Shown here piece by piece: positions 41,919 to 50,352 of a stretch of DNA of 64,000 bases (positions are counted from its first letter, which is position 1; every line of letters begins with the position of its first letter). The notes under the pieces are model-generated. The model saw only the letters and a list, made by a program, of their open reading frames with translations, was not told where the DNA came from and did no database searches. Source of the stretch: Thermoanaerobaculia bacterium (GTDB lineage Bacteria > Acidobacteriota > Thermoanaerobaculia > Multivoradales > JAHEKO01); assembly GCA_945787635.1 (NCBI GenBank), contig CALZIK010000021.1:1-64000 (forward strand), written 5' to 3'. Position numbers and translations under genes: made by a program.

Positions 41919-44900
41919 CTAGAAGATGAACTTGACGCCGAACCGGACCTCGCGCGGCGCCTGAAACACCTCGTTCAGGCCGAAGCGCGGGTCGAGCTGG
42001 ACATCGTTGTCGGCGATCACCTGATCGGCCTCGAAACCGGCGAAGAACTCCTCCTCCGAAAGAGGCAGGTCCTCCGAGGTCGTCTGGAGGTTCCAGACGA
42101 CGATCGGGGTGTCCTCGTCGAGGAGGTTGAGCACGTTCAGGCTGAGCTCGAGTCCGTACTTGTCGAACTCGAACTTGTGGGCCAGGTAGAGGTCGGTCTG
42201 GGTGAGCGTCGGCGTTCGACCCTCGGAGCCTCGCCCGTCCGGGAAGAAGGGCAGGCCGGGAGCGACACTGAGCTCTCGCGACACCGGGGTGCCGCTGCCG
42301 AAATACTGATTGACACCCAAGGAGGTGCCGACCGGGAACTGGTACAGGGCCTGGGCCTTGAACTGATGCGGCCGATCGGTCGACAGCTTGCCGTAGACCG
42401 GGTTACCGTTCTGGTCGAAGCTCTGCTGCAGGGCATCGAAGTAGCGGTTGACGTTGGGGGACCGGCGGCCGATGCCGAAGTTGGCGGTGTCGGCGCCGTA
42501 GCCGCTGACCTCATCCGAGCTCGCCAGCCCCGAGTAGTTGCCCTCGAGCTCGCTGTAGAGGTAGCTCGCATGCAACGACCAGTTGTCGGCGAAGCGCCGG
42601 GTGAGCTCGAGCTCGAGACCGTCGTAGTCCCGCACCGCTTTGGGCTGGTTTGGGAACTCCGGCCCGAGAATGTTCTCGGCCACGCCCTCGCCGGGGTTGG
42701 CGATGTAGTAGACCTCGCCGACTCCGGGGACCAGAATGCCGACGTCCTCGATGGTGCGCCTCAGCTCCTTGTGAACGTAGCGGAATCCCGCCGACATGCG
42801 CGAGTTGATCTCGCGCTCGAGGCCGAGGGTGTATTCGCGCGACTCCATGGGCTTGAGGTTGGGATCGATCGTCGGATCGTTCGGATCATTCGACGGGTGC
42901 CGGCGATCCACCGCTTCGATGAGCGAGCCTCCTCCGCAGATCGGATTGTCGCCCAGGGTGTTGGTGTCCAGTGCACAGCTTCCGACGTCGTTGAGGCTGA
43001 TGTCGGGGTTGTCGAAGGTGAAGAAGAAGTCCACCCACTTGTCGCCGCCGAAAGAGCCTCGCGGCATCTCGAGCTTGGTGATGTCGTAGAACACGCCGTA
43101 GCTGCCGTAAGCCTTCCAGACTCCGTCACCCTTGACGTCGTAGGCAAAGCCCAGACGCGGCGCCAACTTGTCGCTGAAGCTGAAGTCGATCGCGGTCTCG
43201 GGAATGCCGGTGAGGTCCTGAGGGCCGGCGTAGGACGGCACCTTCTCTTCCTCCGCCCGGAGGCCGAGGTTCAAGGTCAGCCGATCGTTGACCGCCCAGC
43301 TGTCCTGTAGGAACAGCGCGAGGTTCTCGCTGCCGACGTCACCCTGGGTTGCGATCTGCAGCAGACGGAAATAGCCGTAGTCGCCTCTCACCTGCTCGCC
43401 CGTGGTGGTCGTGTAGGACCGATCCCAGTAGTAGAGAATCCGGCCCGCCTGGTAGCCGTCGAGCACCAGATTGGAGATCTCGTTGTACTGGATTCCGGCC
43501 TTGACGCGATGGTCGCCCAGGCCCTCGCCGAAATACGACCCCTCGAGTGCGGCGCTCTTACGACGGAAGATGTCGTACGCGGTGCCGTCGTTGGTCGAGA
43601 TGTTGCTCCAGCCGGGCGGGTTGCACAGCGTCGAGGGAAGCTCGGGGAAGGACTCGCAGGCGTTCGCGCCCAGCGTCGAGTAGTTCTGCCAGAGCTCGTT
43701 GGGAACACCGGTCTCGCGGACGTCGTACTCGAACAGGCCGCCGCGGACGCTCAGCATGAGCTTCGAGGTCGGCAAGTAGTCGAGATAGCCCGAGAAGGCT
43801 TGATTGTCCCGCTTCTCGTTGATGTCGTAGTTGGCGTCGGGATTCTGCCGGCCGTTGCGGCCCGGCAGGATGTTGTCCTCGTCATAGGGGCTGAAATTGG
43901 CGCCCACCTTGAAGAGAGCCTTCGAGCCGATGTTGCCGCTGACGTTGGCGGTACCGTAGTCGAACGTCCGTTTCTGACTGAAGGTCCGTGTCTCGCCGGT
44001 GGTGAAGTCGATCGTGCGATCGATGCTCCGCTCCTGCGGCTGATAGCTGGTGAAGAACCAGACCTTGTCGCGCAGGATCGGGCCACCCAGCGAGAAGCCC
44101 GGCTCCAGCTGATCGAAGCCGTCGTCGCGGTAGGTCATGTGCTCGGCGATGTCTGAATTGTCGACGTTGAGCTGCAGGACTGGCCGGGCGTCGCCGATCA
44201 GCGAGTCCGAGGTGTAGAGAGCCCGGACGTCGCCCCTGAACTCATTGCCGCCGCTCTTGGTCACGACGTTGAGAACACCGCCGGTCGAGCCACCGTACTC
44301 GGCCGCGTAACCGCTGGCCTTGACCTGTACCTCTTCGACGAACTCGGTGATGACGCCTTTGGCCGAAGTGCCGATCTGAAGATCGGTGGTGTCGATGCCA
44401 TCGACGATGAAACGGTTCTCGGCGCCGCTCGAGCCGGTGATCTGGATTCCCCCTGACGCATTCTCGGCCGCCGCGTGGGTAGTGTAGGCGGCTACCGACG
44501 TGAAGTCGCGCCCCTTGGGCAGAACCTCGATCATCTCGGCGCTGAGGCTGGTGGCCGTGGCGCTCTGCCGCACGTCGATCAACGGCGACTCGCCGGTCAC
44601 GGTGATCGCCTCGGTGATGGCGCCGGTTTCGAGCGTGATCGAGAGCTTGAGCACCGCGCCGAGGCCGAGGTCGATGTCTGCCGCGCCTGAGGGGTTGAAC
44701 CCCTCGAGGGTGGCGACCACGGTGTAGACGCCGGGGGGAAGGGCCGGAAACCTGAAGGAGCCGCGACCGTCGGTGACGGCTACCGCGGTGCCCATCAGGT
44801 TCGGGCTCGTCGCTTCGACGGTAACGCCCGGCAGCATCTCGCCTTGGACGTCGCGCACGACTCCCTCGAGGCTGCCGGTCTGCTCCTGAGCACCGATGGG

Positions 44901-44966
44901 TGCCGAGACGAGCAGGAGGGCAGCCACGGCGAAGCCGAGATACAGCTTGTTGAGTCTGCAACTCAT
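41919..44966 (-). CDS. Oar-like TonB-dependent receptor with carboxypeptidase-regulatory domain
   Basis: 1015 residues. Signal peptide ~1-26. Residues ~30-105 are a carboxypeptidase-regulatory-like domain (GSLEGVVRDVQGEMLPGVTVEATS...VVATLEGFNPS). A TonB plug follows (~115-230: AITEAITVTGESPLIDVRQSATATS, then GTSAKGVITEFVEEVQVKASGYAAEYGGSTGGVLNVVTKSGGNEF). The remainder is a beta-barrel ending in the C-terminal aromatic strand REVRFGVKFIF. Acidobacteriota carry many of these; they import polymers or other large substrates using TonB energy. AAGGAGG lies 8 nt before the start. No SusD or sugar genes are adjacent. Confidence 0.92.
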   Translation of the reverse strand: MSCRLNKLYLGFAVAALLLVSAPIGAQEQTGSLEGVVRDVQGEMLPGVTVEATSPNLMGTAVAVTDGRGSFRFPALPPGVYTVVATLEGFNPSGAADIDLGLGAVLKLSITLETGAITEAITVTGESPLIDVRQSATATSLSAEMIEVLPKGRDFTSVAAYTTHAAAENASGGIQITGSSGAENRFIVDGIDTTDLQIGTSAKGVITEFVEEVQVKASGYAAEYGGSTGGVLNVVTKSGGNEFRGDVRALYTSDSLIGDARPVLQLNVDNSDIAEHMTYRDDGFDQLEPGFSLGGPILRDKVWFFTSYQPQERSIDRTIDFTTGETRTFSQKRTFDYGTANVSGNIGSKALFKVGANFSPYDEDNILPGRNGRQNPDANYDINEKRDNQAFSGYLDYLPTSKLMLSVRGGLFEYDVRETGVPNELWQNYSTLGANACESFPELPSTLCNPPGWSNISTNDGTAYDIFRRKSAALEGSYFGEGLGDHRVKAGIQYNEISNLVLDGYQAGRILYYWDRSYTTTTGEQVRGDYGYFRLLQIATQGDVGSENLALFLQDSWAVNDRLTLNLGLRAEEEKVPSYAGPQDLTGIPETAIDFSFSDKLAPRLGFAYDVKGDGVWKAYGSYGVFYDITKLEMPRGSFGGDKWVDFFFTFDNPDISLNDVGSCALDTNTLGDNPICGGGSLIEAVDRRHPSNDPNDPTIDPNLKPMESREYTLGLEREINSRMSAGFRYVHKELRRTIEDVGILVPGVGEVYYIANPGEGVAENILGPEFPNQPKAVRDYDGLELELTRRFADNWSLHASYLYSELEGNYSGLASSDEVSGYGADTANFGIGRRSPNVNRYFDALQQSFDQNGNPVYGKLSTDRPHQFKAQALYQFPVGTSLGVNQYFGSGTPVSRELSVAPGLPFFPDGRGSEGRTPTLTQTDLYLAHKFEFDKYGLELSLNVLNLLDEDTPIVVWNLQTTSEDLPLSEEEFFAGFEADQVIADNDVQLDPRFGLNEVFQAPREVRFGVKFIF

Positions 44967-45068
44967 TTCAATACCTCCTTGAGTTCTTCATCTGCCGGCG
45001 AACGCGCCGGAAGAGTTGGTGGAAACCGACTGCGTTTCAGGGGAGGAAGCCGGGGCTCGAATGAAGAC

Positions 45069-45085
45069 TGCCGCTTCGCGTCAAG
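45069..45085 (-). repeat. TTGACGC-N3-GCGGCA motif, copy 1
   Basis: Minus strand: TTGACGC-GAA-GCGGCA. It overlaps the 7-bp inverted repeat GTCAAGC (45080-45086) / GCTTGAC (45092-45098). Possible operator or promoter region of the TonB-receptor gene. Confidence 0.45.
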
Positions 45086-45140
45086 CGCCCGGCTTGACTG
45101 GAGGGAGCTTGAGTGGACGTCGAACCCTCATGAACGGCTT

Positions 45141-45160
45141 TTGACGCAAGCGGAATGCCA
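45141..45160 (+). repeat. TTGACGC-type motif, copy 2 (degenerate)
   Basis: Plus strand TTGACGC-AA-GCGGAA followed by TGCCA. Shares the TTGACGC and GCGG parts with copies 1 and 3 but with a shorter spacer and opposite orientation. Confidence 0.35.
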
Positions 45161-45296
45161 CTGCCACGAAATTCTTACAACGTCATAAACCGTTTTAGAA
45201 CAGCAAGTTAGAGATCTAGATCGGGCGCTGAGGCTCGACGATGTTGTCGAGTCGATTCAAGAATATGCACCCGTATGCCGAGTCGCGGCATTGAGT

Positions 45297-45312
45297 TGCC
45301 GCGAAGCGTCAA
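45297..45312 (-). repeat. TTGACGC-N3-GCGGCA motif, copy 3
   Basis: Minus strand TTGACGC-TTC-GCGGCA. Identical to copy 1 except for the three central bases. Confidence 0.45.
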
Positions 45313-45560
45313 AAACAATCGGTGTTGCCGAGCCCAACACGAGATCGGCGCGACTTCAAGATTCTGGGCACTCGATGCAGAAAATTGAATCGCGAGCGGT
45401 CCGGCCCGGTCGTCAACCGTCGACTCGTGAAAAGGGTCTGAGGGAACTATTGAAGAGCGGCCCCGGCTGATGCTCGCCGGCGGTCATCCGTGCGAGAATC
45501 CCGCAGCGTCCGGTCTCTTCTCTTCGACGCTAGGGCAAGCCATGAGTGGCTCGCCATCCG

Positions 45561-45566
45561 TATTAT
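45561..45566 (+). promoter_or_regulatory. -10 element at a leaderless start (VWFA gene)
   Basis: TATTAT (45561-45566; 5/6 to TATAAT) ends 7 nt before ATG 45574, supporting that ATG rather than the upstream in-frame starts at 45490 or 45565. Confidence 0.45.
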
Positions 45567-45573
45567 GAACAGG

Positions 45574-47229
45574 ATGAATCGCGACTCGCTGGTGGCCTAC
45601 GCTTTGTCGGCCTTGATCGGTGCTAGCTCCACGGCACAGGAGCTTCCGCCGGTCTTCGAGGAGGCCATCGAGGTACGGGTGATCAACGTCGAAGCGGTGG
45701 TCTCTGATCGCGATGGCAAGCGGGTCGAGGGCCTCACCCGAGAGAGCTTTCGTCTCGCCGTGGACGGCGCCACGGTACCGATCGAGTTCTTCTCGGAGAT
45801 TCGAGATGGAGACCCGAGTGACGGCGGTGGGCTCCCGCTCGATCTGACGATCCAGGGAAGCAACGGACGCACCGTGCCGACGCACTTTCTGGTTTTCGTC
45901 GACGATTTCTTCGCGATCAAGGCACAGCGAAACGTCGTCTTGAAGCGGTTGGCCGAGCAGATCGAGGGACTCGGCCCGAGCGACCAGATGGCGATCCTGG
46001 CCTTCGACGGGCGCCGCCTGGAGATTCTGAGCGGCTGGACCCGATCCGCGAGCCAGTTGCGATTGGCCTTCGCGAGCGCCGCCGAACGAGCTACGGGTGG
46101 CGTATGGCGGCGGATGGAGAGGCGGAGCTTTCTTTCCCGGCTGCCCGGCCGCGGCGCCTTAGAGGATTCGAGTCGCTTCGGTCTGGAGGAGGACAGGGTT
46201 CCCGCGTCGATGATCGAGAATCGCCGGGCCGAGCTGCGCGGACAGATCGAGGTTCTGGTCAACGCCGCAGCTTCCGGGATGCGCGGCCTGTCCGCGCCCG
46301 AGGGGCGCAAGGCGATGCTGCTGCTGTCGGGAGGTTGGCCGCTCGAGCCCGAGGGGCTCGAGCGCGGCGATCCTGCGCTTTTTGGCTTCCGCGAGGACCG
46401 GGAAGACGGGCTCGAGCTGCTTCGGTTCCGTGCCGGTTTCGACCCGTACGCGGCGCTCGCCGACACCGCCAATCACCTCGGCTTCACGCTCTACCCGATC
46501 GACGTCGCGGGTTTGGGCTGGAGCGGGCCGGCAGCCGACGCGGATGCCGTGGGCGCCGGCTTCGGTTCCTCGGAGCGAAGCGAGGAAGCCGTGCTGCTCG
46601 AGCTGGCCCGCCGGACCGGCGGCCGGGCGCTGCTCAACGATCTTCGGTCGCGCGCTCTGGAGGAGGCCGTGGCCGATACCCGGTCGTACTACTGGATCGG
46701 CTTCACTGCCGTGGTGCGCGCCGACGACCGGCGCCATGGCGTCGAGATCGATGTCCTCGAGCCTGGTCTCGAGGTTCGCGCTCGGAGAGAATTTGTCGAT
46801 CTCTCGCGATTCGCGGAGACCAAGATGCTGGTCGAAGGCGGGTTGCTGCTCGCCGGAGGCGACCGGGCGAGCGAGCTGTCGATCGAGGTCGGCGAGCCCC
46901 GTCCCGCCTCCAGACGCCAGATGACGCTTCCGGTCACGATCGGGATCCCGTCCCGCCGCATCACGATGGTGCCCGTCGGCGGGAAGCTTCTGGCGAACGT
47001 CGAGATCTCGCTCGGCGTGCGTGACCGTCGCGATACGCTCTCGGACGTGGTGACTTTGCCGGCGAAGCTCGCCGCTCCGCTGTTTGCCCCGGTCTACCCG
47101 GAGGACACCAGCTTCATCTACTACGAGATGAACGTCACCCTTCGTCGCGAGCAACATGATCTGATCGTGACCGTGCGCGATGTGCCGACCGGAAACGTCC
47201 TCTCGACCAGAGTCGAGGTACGGCCTTAG
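45574..47229 (+). CDS. VWFA-related secreted protein (Acidobacteriota type)
   Basis: 551 residues from ATG 45574, chosen for the promoter spacing and because the protein then starts directly with a signal peptide (MNRDSLVAYALSALIGASSTAQ). Motifs in order: VRVINVEAVVSDRDGKRVEGLTRESFRLAVDGATVPIEFF, THFLVFVDDFFAIKAQR (MIDAS-like DD rather than DxSxS), SDQMAILAFDGRRLEILSGWT, EGRKAMLLLSGGWP, LGFTLYPIDVAGLG, then YYWIGFTAVVRADDRRHGVEIDV. The C-terminal 170 residues are beta-rich. The family is of unknown function and secreted. It is a longer paralogue of the protein at 34346-35458. Confidence 0.85.
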   Translation: MNRDSLVAYALSALIGASSTAQELPPVFEEAIEVRVINVEAVVSDRDGKRVEGLTRESFRLAVDGATVPIEFFSEIRDGDPSDGGGLPLDLTIQGSNGRTVPTHFLVFVDDFFAIKAQRNVVLKRLAEQIEGLGPSDQMAILAFDGRRLEILSGWTRSASQLRLAFASAAERATGGVWRRMERRSFLSRLPGRGALEDSSRFGLEEDRVPASMIENRRAELRGQIEVLVNAAASGMRGLSAPEGRKAMLLLSGGWPLEPEGLERGDPALFGFREDREDGLELLRFRAGFDPYAALADTANHLGFTLYPIDVAGLGWSGPAADADAVGAGFGSSERSEEAVLLELARRTGGRALLNDLRSRALEEAVADTRSYYWIGFTAVVRADDRRHGVEIDVLEPGLEVRARREFVDLSRFAETKMLVEGGLLLAGGDRASELSIEVGEPRPASRRQMTLPVTIGIPSRRITMVPVGGKLLANVEISLGVRDRRDTLSDVVTLPAKLAAPLFAPVYPEDTSFIYYEMNVTLRREQHDLIVTVRDVPTGNVLSTRVEVRP

Positions 47230-47402
47230 TAGCGCGGGAAGGCGCGTCGGCGCGAGGAGGCGTCGAGGACAGAACGGTCGCAACGGGTCAGACCCGATCG
47301 AGGCGCTGGTGCGGTTCGACTTGACCGAACCCGACGAATGACCTCGGTAGGATCCACGGTGGCAAGCTAGGACGCCTACGACTCCAACGCGGGAGGACAC
47401 CA

Positions 47403-47846
47403 ATGACAGTCTTGATCCAAAGTTCGACGATCGCGTCGGTTCTCCTGATCGGAAGTTCGGTACTTCATGCCGATCTCGCCCCGGCCGAGCTTCAGGGCCA
47501 GGTGGAAGCCGTCGAGCGGGCCTTCGCCCAGACCATGGCCGACCGTGACCACGACGCCTTCGCTTCGTTCTTGTCGGAGGAAGCTGTCTTCCTGGGCACG
47601 ACGACGCTGCGCGGGAGCGCGCAGGTAGCGGAGGCCTGGAAGGTCTTCTTCGAGGGCCCGGCCGCGCCGTTCTCCTGGGAGCCGGAGACCGTGGAAGTGT
47701 TGGAGTCCGGTACGCTCGCGATCAGCACCGGGCCGGTCTACGACGCCGCGGGCGGCCGGGTCTCGACCTTTACGTCGATTTGGCGGCTCGAAGAGGGCGG
47801 CGCTTGGCGGGTCATCTTCGACCGGGGGAGCAAGTACTGCCCGTAG
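47403..47846 (+). CDS. Secreted NTF2/SnoaL-like (DUF4440) protein
   Basis: 147 residues with GGAGGACACCA before the start and a signal peptide (ASVLLIGSSVLHA). The DUF4440/SnoaL-like cone fold is recognised from VEAVERAFAQTMADRDHDAFASFLSEEAVFLGTTTLRGSAQVAEAWKVFFEG and the final IWRLEEGGAWRVIFDRGSKYCP. These folds bind or isomerise small molecules, often as non-enzymatic ligand pockets. It is a single gene; the preceding VWFA gene ends 173 nt upstream. Confidence 0.85.
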   Translation: MTVLIQSSTIASVLLIGSSVLHADLAPAELQGQVEAVERAFAQTMADRDHDAFASFLSEEAVFLGTTTLRGSAQVAEAWKVFFEGPAAPFSWEPETVEVLESGTLAISTGPVYDAAGGRVSTFTSIWRLEEGGAWRVIFDRGSKYCP

Positions 47847-47891
47847 ACCGGCGGGCCGAGGCCGGGCGCCTGCGACGATGTGAAGGTCGAT

Positions 47892-48614
47892 CTATGAAGC
47901 GGCCGCTACCGCCGGCCGCAGGCGCTTGTGATACGCCTCCAGGATCACCTCGATTGTTCCGTCCGCGTCCCAGCGCCCGAGGTTGATCACCAGGTCGGCT
48001 CTCTCCTCGGCGAAGGCGCGGTCGCCGAAGTGGCGGCGAAGGTACTCCAGGCGCCCGGTCTGGACGCGCTCGATCTGTTGCTGTGCCTCCTCCATCGAAC
48101 AGCCATGCTCCTCGGCGACTGCGGCGATGCGAGGCTCGAGCGGCGCCACCAGCCGGACGCGGAGGCCGAGATGGCGCGGCAGTATGAAATCGCAGCCGCG
48201 GCCGACGAAGATGCACGGGCTCTGACGAGCCAGCGACAAGACCGTGTGGCTCAGGCGATGAAAGTAGTCGTTGACGTTGAACTCCCGGTCAAGGAGGCCG
48301 CGAAGCGCTTCCTCCCACCAGTGCAAGTCGCGTTCGTCCATCGATCGATAGATCCTGCGACGCACCGCGTCGTCGCCGGCCATGGCCTCGAGCAAGCCGC
48401 GACCGAAAACAGGCCAGCCGAAGTGGGTAGCGAGGACGTCGGCGATGCGTTCGGCGGGTATCCCGGGCTGCCTCGAGATCGTGATGAAGTCCTCGACCTC
48501 GGCCCTCACCCGCGAACGCTCGAGGCGCTGTCGTCGAGCCAGCTCCCAATTGTTCATCTGCCGCTCCAGGGCTCGTGCCGAGATCCGGCTGTCGCTTGTA
48601 AGCTTCCAAACCAT
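47892..48614 (-). CDS. Cytidylate-kinase-like family protein
   Basis: 240 residues. The region FITISRQPGIPAERIADVLATHFGWPVFGRGLLEAMAGDD aligns with the start of cytidylate-kinase-like proteins (typical ITISREYGSGG..IA), but the glycine-rich P-loop is replaced by RQPGIP, so ATP binding is doubtful. Later features are IFVGRGCDFILPRHLGLRVRLVAPLEPRIAAVAE and RADLVINLGRWDADG. The family is thought to bind nucleotides. AAGGAGG lies upstream of the start, and the leader has a TAGACT -10 (48649 to 48644). Confidence 0.8.
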   Translation of the reverse strand: MVWKLTSDSRISARALERQMNNWELARRQRLERSRVRAEVEDFITISRQPGIPAERIADVLATHFGWPVFGRGLLEAMAGDDAVRRRIYRSMDERDLHWWEEALRGLLDREFNVNDYFHRLSHTVLSLARQSPCIFVGRGCDFILPRHLGLRVRLVAPLEPRIAAVAEEHGCSMEEAQQQIERVQTGRLEYLRRHFGDRAFAEERADLVINLGRWDADGTIEVILEAYHKRLRPAVAAAS

Positions 48615-48643
48615 GGCGTCCTCCTTGCCGTTGCCGGCTCTTC

Positions 48644-48649
48644 AGTCTA
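48644..48649 (-). promoter_or_regulatory. -10 element of the cytidylate-kinase-like gene
   Basis: Minus-strand TAGACT (48649 to 48644), 29 nt before the start, with AAGGAGG in the leader. A leadered example of the same -10 type. Confidence 0.35.
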
Positions 48650-48708
48650 GCGACGCGGCGCCCGGACGGCACCGCCCCAAAAGGCGGTGTCGCGGCGACT
48701 TCGGGCGC

Positions 48709-49518
48709 TCAGACAGGCGCTGCGGCGTCGAGAAACCGGCCCAGCGTCGAGCTCACAAAGGCGGGCGCATCGATCGTCGAGAGATGTCCGGCACCGGGCA
48801 CGATGGTGAGCTTAGCGCCCGGGATGCCGGCCGCGATGCGGCGCGCGCGATCAGGCGGCTGCGGCCGATCATGCTCGCCCACTATTACCAGGGTTGGAAT
48901 CCGGATGCCGCCGAGCTCGGACAGCAAGCACTGTCGGTCAAAGATCGCGGAGCCGAACCGGATCAGAGCTTGCGGATCGTTGGAGCGCATCCGGTCGCGC
49001 CAGAGCGCCACTTCATCGGCGCGGCGGGGGTCATCGAGCAGGGCGGGTCCGCACATCAGCCCCATCACGCTCTTCATGAGCGGGTCGAAACCCAGGGTGC
49101 GCAGGACCAGGAACATGGCCCGGTACTTGAGGCGCTTGAGCCACGGTTCGGCCTCGGCCGACGTGTCCATCAGCGCCACGCTGGCCAAGAGCTCGGGACT
49201 TCTTAGAGCGAGGCGCAGCCCGATAAAACCGCCCGTGGACAGCCCAATGAAGTGGCAGGGCGCGGAGTGGGTGGCCCGAATGAGACCTGCGGCGTCCGCG
49301 ACCAGATCGTCGAGCGTGTAGGCACCCGGCGTCCGCCCACTCTGTCCGTGATCACGATGGTCGAATGCGATCACCCGGAAACGGTCCTTGAGCGCCTCGA
49401 TCTGGGCTTCGAAATGGCGGTGGTCGACGAGGTAGCTGTGCGAGAAGACGACGGTTTCCTCGCCTTGTCCGAGCTCGACGTAAGCGAGCTCGACGCCGTT
49501 CACCGAGACCTTGCGCAT
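48709..49518 (-). CDS. Alpha/beta-fold hydrolase
   Basis: 269 residues, cytoplasmic. The fold markers are VVFSHSYLVDHRHFEAQI (oxyanion region), FDHRDHGQSGRTPGAYTLDDL, nucleophile elbow GLSTGG (Ser94), acidic IVGEHDRP and catalytic His in GAGHLSTIDAP. It belongs to the large haloperoxidase/3-oxoadipate-lactonase-like group (family V hydrolases); substrate unknown. It ends ~95 nt from the convergent-side cytidylate-kinase-like gene start and seems monocistronic. Confidence 0.9.
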   Translation of the reverse strand: MRKVSVNGVELAYVELGQGEETVVFSHSYLVDHRHFEAQIEALKDRFRVIAFDHRDHGQSGRTPGAYTLDDLVADAAGLIRATHSAPCHFIGLSTGGFIGLRLALRSPELLASVALMDTSAEAEPWLKRLKYRAMFLVLRTLGFDPLMKSVMGLMCGPALLDDPRRADEVALWRDRMRSNDPQALIRFGSAIFDRQCLLSELGGIRIPTLVIVGEHDRPQPPDRARRIAAGIPGAKLTIVPGAGHLSTIDAPAFVSSTLGRFLDAAAPV

Positions 49519-49605
49519 GAACCGGCAGAGCTTACCAGTCCCGCTGGCCGACGGTGACCGCCGGCAGCGCTCGGGTCGAGCCGTTCGCAGACTGCGATTC
49601 GCGGC

Positions 49606-49877
49606 TCATCGCAGCGGGCGGTCGATCTCGATCGTGAGGTCGCCGCTCGCTACGAACCCGTACAGAGACTGCAGTCCTGAATGCACTCGTAGAGCGGATC
49701 GTAGGACTTGCCGGGTCCGTCGCCGCCGCCGTAGGCGAGATCGACATGATTCCGCGTGAAGGTGGGCTGAGCGAAGGCCGGGACTTGCAAGAGCGCTGAC
49801 AGGACGAGGGCGCTCGTCGTGGAGAGCGTCGCGAATCGACGCTGCCGCGCGGCCCCGAGAACCTCGGGGGCGAACAT
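49606..49877 (-). pseudogene. Decayed gene for a small secreted protein
   Basis: From ATG 49877 a 75-codon frame encodes a signal peptide (MFAPEVLGAARQ...LVLSALLQVPAFAQ) and PTFTRNHVDLAYGGGDGPG, then stops at 49650. In a different frame the sequence continues naturally (LYGFVASGDLTIEIDRPLR, TGA at 49608-49606) with strong G/C third positions. An internal deletion plus frameshift of an originally longer secreted protein is the simplest reading. Family not recognised with confidence. Confidence 0.4.
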
Positions 49878-49953
49878 CTCATCCAGGGTGGCGGCCCGGC
49901 CGAGCGCCGGCAATGAAACAGGCCACCAGCGAGCTCGAGTAAGCAGCCATTGG

Positions 49954-49959
49954 TAGACT
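49954..49959 (+). promoter_or_regulatory. -10 element at a leaderless GTG start (cupin gene)
   Basis: TAGACT (49954-49959) ends 8 nt before GTG 49968, which decides the start over the in-frame TTG at 49950. Confidence 0.45.
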
Positions 49960-49967
49960 CGCAGGCC

Positions 49968-50330
49968 GTGAACAAAGTCAGTCTTGCGGAGACGCTCGCG
50001 GCGATCGGCGAGCACTGGCGGCCCAAGATCGTGGCCGAGCTCAATGGTCAGGAAGTCAAGGTCGCGAAAGTTCAAGGGGAGTTCGTCTGGCATCACCATG
50101 ACGACGCGGACGAGCTGTTCCTGGTCCTCGGAGGATCTCTACGGATCGACTTCCGGGATCGGAGCGTCGAACTGGGACCCGGCGAGCTACTGGTGGTTCC
50201 CCGGGGCGTCGAGCACCGGCCGGTCGCGGAGCACGAGGTCGAGCTGCTTCTGTTCGAGCCGGCGGGAATCGTCAACACCGGCAACGTCGAGCATCCTCGG
50301 CTGACCGCGCCGAGAGGCGAGCGGCTCTGA
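49968..50330 (+). CDS. Cupin-domain protein
   Basis: 120 residues from GTG 49968. A single cupin barrel: FVWHHHDDADELFLVLGGSLRIDFRDRSVELGPGELLVVPRGVEHRPVAEHEVELLLFEPAG contains motif 1 with metal-ligand candidates HHHDDADE and the second-motif glycine and His in GVEHRP. It could be a metalloenzyme or a small-molecule binder; no assignment beyond the fold is possible. It is followed 22 nt later by the aminotransferase gene and starts the co-directional run on this strand. Confidence 0.85.
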   Translation: MNKVSLAETLAAIGEHWRPKIVAELNGQEVKVAKVQGEFVWHHHDDADELFLVLGGSLRIDFRDRSVELGPGELLVVPRGVEHRPVAEHEVELLLFEPAGIVNTGNVEHPRLTAPRGERL

Positions 50331-50352
50331 TCCGGTCTACGGAAGGGCCGCG

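Larger units (their letters stand above)
44967..45573. other. Non-coding regulatory region between divergent genes
   Basis: About 600 nt without a credible gene, comparatively AT-rich in its middle. It holds the TonB-receptor Shine-Dalgarno, a hairpin near 44995 (CCGGCG-AACG-CGCCGG), three related TTGACGC-type motifs, a GTCAAGC/GCTTGAC inverted repeat at 45080-45098, and the -10 of the VWFA gene at its right end. Confidence 0.6.
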
